Source: Tieghemiomyces parasiticus (taxonomy: Eukaryota > Kickxellomycota > Dimargaritomycetes > Dimargaritales > Dimargaritaceae). Taken from it: a DNA stretch of 64,000 nt. The notes below the pieces were generated by a model. The model was not told the origin of the DNA and made no database searches. It saw only the letters and a program-made list of their open reading frames with translations. Location of the stretch: contig JANBPT010000002.1 of the NCBI GenBank assembly GCA_027575765.1, positions 123,951 to 187,950 on the forward strand, read 5' to 3'. Shown here piece after piece: positions 22,517 to 30,900 of this stretch. Within the stretch, counting starts at the first letter, position 1. Each line of letters starts with the position of its first letter. Both the position numbers and the translations under genes were made by a program.

Positions 22517-23295
22517 ACGATGGAGGGGGGGTGGAGAATCCATGTATTATACCTTGCTGCTATACTGTTTTTATTTTATTTTTTCTTGCATGGAGGGGAA
22601 CTCTCCGCAGTTAATCCTTCACGCTGCATCGGAAATTAATTAAATGTTCTGACGATGGTAAAAAGGTTTAGAGGTTAAGCGTACTGTACTCGATCAGATA
22701 TTGAGCCAAGGCGATCAGTAGCGCTGGGGGGTGGGGGGACACGGGATATCCCCTTGGCTGGATTCGGAGGCCTAGAAGGGGTATTATCACGTGATATAAT
22801 TTGGCTCCCAGATTACGTGGTTGGGTAGGGTGCTGAAATGGCACGCTGGTTGCTATGTTGCTAGGGGGTCGATTGGTGGTCATATCCAATCTGTCGTATT
22901 TCAATTGACGTCCAGTGGAGAGGCCTCTACCTATTACGAGGCCATAAATTAGGCGCTATTTTTTTTTTTTTTTTCTTTAGAACGATACCACTGTTACCGA
23001 ATCCGGCCACCCTCCGAGATTCACGCCGAGCCACGCCGGTCGGCATCGATATCGCCCCACTCTAACCCCTATCTGTTGCGCTGTCATTACATCCCCCAGC
23101 TATTCGCCAGCCTTTCTGTTTCACCGCCCATGCCTTTTGGGACGCCTCCCTGTCCATTACAATCCACCCCTCCTTCGGCCCCCTCGTCAATTCAATCCGC
23201 CCGACCCACCTAGAGCCTGTCATAGACACTCTAAGCGCTCCTTTTCCCGTTCCCTTGCATATCCCGATATAACGTGACGCGCATTCTATTTGACC
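22517..23295. other. Spacer MDM31 to TIM23 with a 16-T tract
   Basis: About 780 bases between two same-strand genes. A T16 run at 22959-22974 is followed by CTTTAG, which looks like a polypyrimidine tract and 3' splice site and might end a 5' untranslated intron of TIM23 (inference). No coding content recognised. Confidence 0.5.
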
Positions 23296-24081
23296 ATGGG
23301 TATCTTTTCCGTCTTCACGCGTGGCTCGCAGACCCCACCGGCCGACGCTAATTCTACTGGCACCAATAGCGCCACGGCCGACGCCATCCCCACGGGCCAG
23401 GATCCGGCCACACCACCCACTTCAACGATGCACGATCCTGCCCCCGGCACCCCCACCCCGACCACCCCGAATGTGTACCAACAGTCCCTTGATGTGTCCA
23501 ACATCTTCGCCACGGCCAACCTGAATACGGAACGGGCTAAGGAGACGGTCCTGGGTTCAGATCGTAAGGCGGTGGAGTACCTCATGCTGGACGATCAGGC
23601 ACCGAACCTGTTGCCAGGGGCTCAGCCCGGAGCGCTGCCTAGTCGCGGGTGGTCGGATGACCTGTGTTACGGGACGGGGGCCCTATACTTTTTAGGTCTC
23701 TCTACAGGTGGTGTCTGGGGGTTCCTGGAAGGTATGCGGCAGACGCAAGGCCGCCCGTTCAAGATCCGGCTGAACGGTGTGCTCAACGCCTGCACCCGTC
23801 GCGGGCCTTTCTTGGCCAACTCCCTTGGCGTTGTCACCATGCTGTATAACTGCACCAACGCATTGATCGGCGCGTACCGTGGCAAACACGACGTGTATAA
23901 CAGTTTGGCGGCTGCGGGTATCTCTGGGCTGCTGTTCAAGTCCACCGCTGGTGTTAAGCCTGCCCTCATCGCGAGCGGTGTCTGTATTGGCGTTGCTGGG
24001 ATTTGGAACGTCAACCAGGACAAGGTGCACGAGCTCCGTCGTAACTTGGTACGGAAGGCCGGTATCGGTCACTTTGCCTAA
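23296..24081 (+). CDS. TIM23: Mitochondrial import inner membrane translocase subunit TIM23
   Basis: Tim23, the channel-forming subunit of the presequence translocase (261 residues, single exon). After a Thr/Pro-rich hydrophilic N-terminus comes an intermembrane-space region (residues 60-105, with EYLMLDDQ) that in the family binds presequences. Four hydrophobic segments follow, starting with LCYGTGALYFLGLSTGGVWG and including the PRAT-type stretch RLNGVLNACTRRGPFLANSLGVV and NCTNALIGAYRGKHDVYNSLAAAGISG. The frame runs two codons further up to a TTG, so ATG at 23296 (ACCATGGG context) is chosen. The length is in the range of fungal Tim23. It lies 0.8 kb downstream of MDM31, also an inner-membrane protein. 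Confidence 0.92.
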   Translation: MGIFSVFTRGSQTPPADANSTGTNSATADAIPTGQDPATPPTSTMHDPAPGTPTPTTPNVYQQSLDVSNIFATANLNTERAKETVLGSDRKAVEYLMLDDQAPNLLPGAQPGALPSRGWSDDLCYGTGALYFLGLSTGGVWGFLEGMRQTQGRPFKIRLNGVLNACTRRGPFLANSLGVVTMLYNCTNALIGAYRGKHDVYNSLAAAGISGLLFKSTAGVKPALIASGVCIGVAGIWNVNQDKVHELRRNLVRKAGIGHFA

Positions 24082-26576
24082 ATATGAGGATCATATCTAG
24101 TCCTTGCGCCGCCAAGAAATAGCCTGCCAGCCGTGAGCTGTCAACGCCCTCTCCTCCAATCCTCGGTCAACACCCCCTCCCCGCTGCACACCTTAACATC
24201 GAGGTCGCTCCCCCGTTCATAATTCCTACCCTGTACCTTCACTAAAAGAACATTATACTCGCTCACCGTGATACTCACCTTGTAAGTTGCCGCGGATCCC
24301 ACCTTATCTATGCGTTTGGCTACACTCGCCCACGAAACGTGGACAGGTTGTTTGTGAAAGAGGGGTTCTGCTGGTATAAAACCTCAGCCAATAGCCGGGC
24401 AGCAAAACTGTCAGCTTGCGTGCACCCCAGTTCCGTCGCAGCACAACGTAGCGGCTGATGGGAAAAGTAGGATGGATTTCTGTTTGCTTGGCAACCTAAT
24501 TTTGCGCTCTACATATGACCCGGTCTTAATATGGTATCATCCTTCAGTGTGGTGTGCGATGGCGACGCCAAGGTCAGGGTTGGCCAGTTGGACACGAAAA
24601 GTGACCAGCACGTATGGACGAGACGAATGCCGTGAAGTCAACTGCAAGTAACTTGCACCATATTGGCCAAGTATGAAATTGAGCGTGTAGAGCGACGTGA
24701 ATACCGGCAGCCTTACACAGGCTTCAGGTAGCATCCTAATTGGGTAAGTGGGCAATCAACACCTTCGTTCGTTCGGTAGGTCCGCAATAGGAAGTAAGGG
24801 TACAGTCCGGTTATTGGGATGATTGACCTTATTAGAGCGTAGCAACAACCCCACTGGGGCAGTCGATTCGGCTCTGGGTAGATACGCCAGGATGTAATCC
24901 GGGCATGGAAAGCTCCAATGGGGGGGGGCTAACTACAACGCAGGGGTAAAAAGGCTAGGCCAGGCAAGGGGGCTAACTGGGGTACAGCCGAGATGCGGCT
25001 GGACTACGAATTAGCAAACTTGCCATGAGCGCTCCAAAAGAGCCAGTCTATGTGATTGCCGTTTACAGAGGTGAGTAGCGACCATCTTGCCACTGGTGAG
25101 GACTGCAAGTGTGGTCAATCACTTCACATCGGCCTGGCACCTTCCCCTGTCTCCCAGTGAGTTTGAATTGCTGGCCATGGCCAGTTCCTCCCTATGATGA
25201 AAAACGTAGCCGGCCGCAAGCTTAGCCCAGTCCAAATCTTTGGATAGGTACCTAGCCTTCATCAGTTGTCTCTGTTCCTCGCGTCTCCTCATGGTACCCC
25301 CTCCCTGGCCTAACCAAAGATTAGCCCCGGACCAGGGTGCCAAATTAGGTTAGTTCATTGCGCCAATTGACCATATACGGAAGCCATACACCGAAGGTTG
25401 ATGCGAGCGATAGCTAGTCGTTCAAGCGCTTTTGGCGAGCTGCGTTGGGGGGGGGCTTGGAGTGGCAGTCTGGGCCGTTATCGCTATTAGGATGTAGGTA
25501 ATCCTGTGTCATTCGAACGAGGAGACTGGCATTGGGGTATCATGTGTCACCGCTCGTCTATGTTCCTGACCAGTGGTCTATCCTTTCGGGAAGGCAGTGG
25601 TGGTGGTCATAAAGAAAACGAAAGATACACAGCATAAAGGAGGGAGCCTATGGCCATGGAGGATACGATATGATACTGAGAGCCATGTTAGCAGACTACC
25701 AATTTGTACATGTAGGTCTGGTACCCTAGCTGCCATGCTACTATTATTTTCATGGTAGCGGTGCCGTGGCTTGCATGGCGCCACCCGTCATGTACTTCGA
25801 TGGTTGGTTCATGTCAGCGACTAAACGCAGGCCAACGACACTGAAATTGTATCGCGCCGTCGGAGCCCCAAAGAGATGTCAAAGTGGTATCGTGGATCAC
25901 CTTCTCTTATCGGAGGGCAACGGCAGAAACGCCGGAAGGAATGGTAGTCGGAAGCGATCGTCAGCAGTGACGAAGCGCCGCTGGAGCCGGCTAAAGGCAG
26001 AAACGAGGGGGGTAAATCATCGGGAGCGCGCGCAAGCGTGTATAAGCCAGTGAGGTCGGTTGGAGGGGGTCGCCGTGAGAGTGAAAGATACAGAAGAGGT
26101 ATTCACGGTCTGAACCCGCCTGGTATCAAATCACCCATCTTCTCGCCTGGTCGAGCCGCTGACACATCAAAATCACCAGCTGCTGTTATACTGTCCAGCT
26201 TTCAACTTGAGCCAGGAAAGGGAGGGGGGGAAGGAACAGCGGCGCTTTCAGGCGACCATTCAGCTGGTTATTTAAACCTCGCTAGTTCCCCCTCCTATTA
26301 TCCGACATTCAGCCACCTCTCAATTTTACTTCATTGCCTACTTCTGGAAAGTACGCAAAGTTTTCATTCCCTAATTTACCATTTCCGTTCGAACGACAAC
26401 ATCTGTGACGTTATCTGCCGACCCTCTCCAAGCAATTTTATTCAATCAGCTTTAATTTCGACTCACCGCTTTACAACTATCTGGTTATAGTTCTCTAAGT
26501 TTAATCTCTAGCATTCAATCCACCGTCCCAGCGACAATTCCCTTTTCCCCTTAATTATCCCGCCCTCTCTTTCATT
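24082..26576. other. 2.5-kb spacer TIM23 to secreted DPBB gene
   Basis: AT-richer sequence with G-homopolymer runs (near 24920, 25446, 26226), a TATAAAAC near 24371 without a gene behind it, and a TATTTAAA element before the DPBB gene. Open frames in it show no domain. Nothing else is recognised. Confidence 0.5.
26269..26276 (+). promoter_or_regulatory. TATA-like element (TATTTAAA) upstream of DPBB gene
   Basis: An AT-rich TATTTAAA octamer lies about 300 bases upstream of the DPBB ATG and is followed by a long pyrimidine-rich leader. Assigned by position only. Confidence 0.3.
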
Positions 26577-27392
26577 ATGAAGCTCACCCTGACCCTCGCG
26601 ACCATCTCGGCCCTGGTGGCCACTAGCTACGTCGCTTCCCTTCCCCTGGACTCGGACTCTCGCGGTGACCTGTCCAAGCGCTGCTCTGAATCGATCGGTA
26701 CTAACGGTCCTCAAGTTGGCGGCTCGCTGATCCGCCGCAGTCCCAACAAGTGCCATCCTCAGGTCTCATCCAACCCCGAGGAGCCGACCCCATCGACCAC
26801 CGTCGATGCCATCAGCTCCTCCACCAACGTCGCTGACTCGGCTTCCTTGAGCACCACCGCCACCAGTACGACTCTGTCCTACGCCCCGGAGGTGCCCACT
26901 TTCTCCGCCCCCGAAGACAACGTCGGTGCCACCACCACCACCCCGGTTGAGTCCTCCGTCAACCCTGCCCCGTCCTCGTCCGTCGTGGCCGTTCCCGAAT
27001 CTACCCCGACCGCGCCCTCCGGCATGAAGGTCGGTCCCCTCCCGACCAACACCCCCACCGGGGAGCAGACCATTCATGGTTCGTTCACCGGCACCGCTAC
27101 CTTCTACGACGCCTCGAGTGGCCAGCATTCCTGCAGCAACATGGGCAGCGCCACTGAGTTCACCATTGCCATGAACCAGCCTCAGATGGGCAGTCAGAGC
27201 TGGGGTAACCCTAACTGCTTCCGCAAGGTCGCAGTCACCTACAACGGAGCCACCGTCCAGGCCATGATCACCAACACCTGCCCTGAGTGCGCCCCCGGTA
27301 ACATCGACGTGAGCCGCCAGATCGCCGACTACTTTGGTAGCAAGTTCATCACCGACGGCATCAACAAGATCTCCTGGTCCATGCTCGAATAG
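26577..27392 (+). CDS. Secreted double-psi beta-barrel (expansin/RlpA-like) protein with Ser/Thr-rich linker
   Basis: Secreted protein of 271 residues. Residues 1-20 form a signal peptide (KLTLTLATISALVATSYVA). A short pro-region ends in KR (34-35), and a second dibasic RR sits at 53-54, both possible Kex2 sites. Residues 60-160 are a Ser/Thr/Pro-rich, probably O-glycosylated linker. Residues 167-271 form a double-psi beta-barrel domain of the expansin/RlpA/barwin-like type: GTATFYD, SCSNM, FTIAMN, NCFRKVAVTYNG, ITNTCPECAPGNIDVSRQIADYFG and the end ISWSML. The Asp of NIDVS is the conserved acid of the fold. Fungal proteins of this class act on cell-wall polysaccharide or as secreted effectors; which applies here is unknown. 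ATG at 26577 is the signal-peptide start. Confidence 0.85.
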   Translation: MKLTLTLATISALVATSYVASLPLDSDSRGDLSKRCSESIGTNGPQVGGSLIRRSPNKCHPQVSSNPEEPTPSTTVDAISSSTNVADSASLSTTATSTTLSYAPEVPTFSAPEDNVGATTTTPVESSVNPAPSSSVVAVPESTPTAPSGMKVGPLPTNTPTGEQTIHGSFTGTATFYDASSGQHSCSNMGSATEFTIAMNQPQMGSQSWGNPNCFRKVAVTYNGATVQAMITNTCPECAPGNIDVSRQIADYFGSKFITDGINKISWSMLE

Positions 27393-27956
27393 AAATGACC
27401 TATCGCCTAATTAACAATTGTCCCGCCCACTTTGGTTGCACCCGGTGTTACGAAACCGTTGACTCATGGCATACTTTTTTATGCACTCACTAATATTCTG
27501 GTTGTTTACCCCCCATTATTCATTGACGATTAATGTATCCCTTGCTCATTGGCCCCCGCTAGTAGTAAGGGGATAGTCAACCGAATAAAGACCAGATGAA
27601 TGCTTAGAATTCGACCAAATTGAATAGTGTCGTTCGACTACGTGAGGGCTGTCCATACTTTGATTTGAAAATAATTATTAATCGCCATGCGATGAAGTTG
27701 GGTATGGGCACGATCCTATTTTAAACGCGCACTGCGCATGAACATGGTAAGGTAGGACACCAGTCTAGCCTAATGTACATCTGTCAAATGAGAGCGGGTG
27801 CATATTGGTCCAATTACTCTCCGTCGGCAGCCTTAGAGGTTGATAGTAAAGTTGTATATTCAGAAACGGGCAGGGATTCAATTCCCCGATGCAGCTGGAA
27901 GGCCAATAGATTATAATAATCGAAAATAAAATCACCTTGTTGTCCTGTACTGCTAA
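27393..27956. other. Convergent spacer DPBB gene / GBF1
   Basis: About 560 AT-rich bases between two convergent genes, holding presumed 3' untranslated regions and one AATAAA. No gene seen. Confidence 0.55.
27584..27589 (+). terminator. AATAAA polyadenylation signal after DPBB gene
   Basis: AATAAA about 190 bases after the DPBB stop codon, in the gap before the convergent GBF1 gene. Use inferred from position. Confidence 0.4.
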
Positions 27957-30900
27957 TTACGGGGTAAGTGCTGGCGTTTGGACGATGATACGCGTTGAGG
28001 TACCCGTATTGGTGGGAGCGACTTTTGGGGACACGGGCTGAGCGGTAGGCACCACGGGTGAAACCTTATCGCTGGCCAGGTCCTCGGTGACCGAGGGCGA
28101 CGCTTCGGCGGTAGAGGGAGGGGCGACGGCTTCAGGTTGGTCAATATCCGGCGAGGTGTTCCGTGTCTTGGTCGCCACCGGCTCGACCTCCGGTTCAGCC
28201 TTGTCGTCGTCCAGGTCCGGGAACAGCTCGGTCTTGAGGTCGGGTAGAACCCAGCCAATCTTGTTCCAAGTGGCCTGCCACAGGGGATTTCGAGGGGGCG
28301 ACGCGGGGTCCGCCATCGCGGGGCCATCAAAAGCGCGTAGGGATGACAGGATGAGTAGCATATTTTTCATATGTTCGACCACCACCTCCTTCGATAGGCC
28401 CCATTCCTCCATGCGGTTGAGGCAGGCCACCACCAGGTCGAGCCAGGTCAGCCACACGCGTGGGAAGGGCCGGGTGGTGGTGACTTCAGAATCCCCGGCG
28501 GCGGAGGAGTCGGCGGTCGGGGTGATGGCCAGGGCGTCCAGCACGGGCCCGTGGAGATGTCGTAAGAAGAAGGACGAGACGAGGGAGACCAGGCGGGTAC
28601 AGGTCTCCTCGTACCCACGGGCATCAAACTCCATCATGACGGCGGGGCTCAGTAGTTGCTGCAGTGTGGGAAAGAAGAGGTGATCAAAGACGTCGGCCCA
28701 CACTACACGCACCACGCCCACATCGTAGGCCACGGTGGGTACCAAGGAAACCTGGGCCAAGGCCTGCTGAAACCGCGCCGTGGCCAGCTGGCGCACGCCA
28801 CGGTGCGGGTGGATACAGGGTCGCAAGAGTACGGCCAACAGGGGCCGTTCAGCCGTGGTCCAGGCCCGGGCTGTATCCCACTCAAGTCGCTCAGCGGCCC
28901 GTGGGGTGCGCATCATCAGACGGAGGGCCGTGTCGAATACGGCACCGGCCAGGGCTAGTTCCGTACGGTCGTTGGAAAATACTGGGCTGCTCGTAGCCGC
29001 CGGACCCGCCCCACCCTGGTTCGAACTGCTGACGCGATTAGCAGCGGTGGCACCGGGACAGTTGGTGGGTAGATAGGCGGCCGCCCGGCGGACAAGGTCG
29101 ACATACAGCACCGGGTCGGGCACTTCTAGGGCGGCCGTCAGCCATGCGCGTAGTAGCTGCCAGGCCAGCGGCTGGCTGGGCACGTAGTAACGCGCCTGAT
29201 CGGTGACGACCCGAAAGAGAGGGCCCAGATCGCCGGGCTGGTCACCAGTTGCTCGGGCCAGCGCGTCAGGAGCGGTGGTCTTGACGGCCTGCCATAGGTC
29301 CCACGCACCGGCCACAACGGGTGTGACTAAGGACGGGTGATGGAGGACCGACTGGGCCGGGTCGGCGTCCGGATTCGGGGCGTGCAGGTAGAGCAAGGTG
29401 GTTTGCAGTCGGTTGAGGACAGCGTCGCGGGCGGTCGGGTCGTCATCGGTGGTGGTGGTAATCTTCGCCAATTGGAACAGCACGATTAAGGTGCGACGCA
29501 CCAGGCAGGTTGGGAAGGCCAGCGCGTGGTCAAGGACGTGGGCCACGGCAGGGGCCCACACAGGCCACAGGGCGGAGAGCCGGTGGGCGTTGGCTAGTCC
29601 GAGGCGCAGCCACTGCTCGTAGAGGCAGGCCTGGCCGCGGTCGTACGGATGGCGAGTGGTTGGGCTGTCGGTGTGGGGCAGGTGCGGGGCCAAGCCTTCG
29701 AGTACCGGGACGAGTGAGGCCGGGTCGAGGCGAGCGAGGCTGGTGAACAGGTCCGGAAGACGACAGGCCAGGGCGGCGGTGCGCGCGCTCCGAGTGAGGT
29801 GCACGAGTAGATCCAGCGAAGCGTCCCAACGCAATGGACCAGACTCGGCCCGGCGGAAGGATGCCGGACGACGACCCGCGGCCGCCGATGACGGGCCACC
29901 CGCGACCGTCGGAGGGGTAATGGCACTGCTCAGGGCCGCGGCTGTGGGTGCCACGGGGTCAGCGCCCGACTTCTCGGGTACGGGAGTATAGGACGATAGG
30001 AAGTACGACGAGAGAGTTGAGAAGAGGGAGCCGTCACCCTCGGCTGGCTCGCCAGTAATGCCCACGGCAGGCGTGGCGGGGGTCTCGTAGGCCTCGGCAA
30101 ACCGACCCTCGTGGAACCGTTCCTCAGTCTTGGGGTCCGGCAGATAAGCGGTGGGATCGGTAGTCGACAGGACCAGAGGCAGGCTGGCAGGGAAGAGGTC
30201 GGCAGGGAGACGGGCCAGGCCGGCAGCAAGCGTGCTCCGAGCGGAGTCTGGGGTCTCACCGTCGCGACCGAGGCCGGAGGGCGAGGCGGCCATGTTGATG
30301 GGTTGGCCGGCCACATCGGAATCCAAGCCTGGGTACGCGTCCAGGCGGACCAGCGCCGGATCCACTAGATCGGCAGCCACAAGGCTGCGCACGGTCCGCC
30401 ACACCAAGAACCAGCTGTCGCCGAGGAGGGTAGGAGTCTGCCGGGCCAAGGTCAGCAAGAGGATCAAGGCGATCTGGCCACGGTAGTCGCGACCCAGTTG
30501 GAGCCCGAGTTCGGTGAGGGCCAGCGAGGTGGCGGGATCATGAGGATCGGTGACTACTTGAGGGTCATGTAGGTCTGCCTGGGCGGAGTCCTCCAGGGTG
30601 CCAGCCACGGTGCACAAGTGACTGACTAGAGTCGCCATGGCGCCGGGTACACCGTAGGCAGCGGCGAGGCGGGAACTCAGGTAGAGCCCCTCCAGGGTGG
30701 TTTGAAGGGTTCGGTCGTCGCCACACTTGAGGAGTATCTGGGAGTAGGTCAGGAGGACCGGCCCGTAGAGCAGGCGGAACAAGAAGGCGTCGCGTACGGT
30801 GGGGCGGAGTACCGGTAGGGTCGGGGCAACCACAAGCGCCTTGTCCGTGTCGGGCTGCCGGTCTGGGTGGAGGCCGGCCCACACCTCATCGAACCGATCG

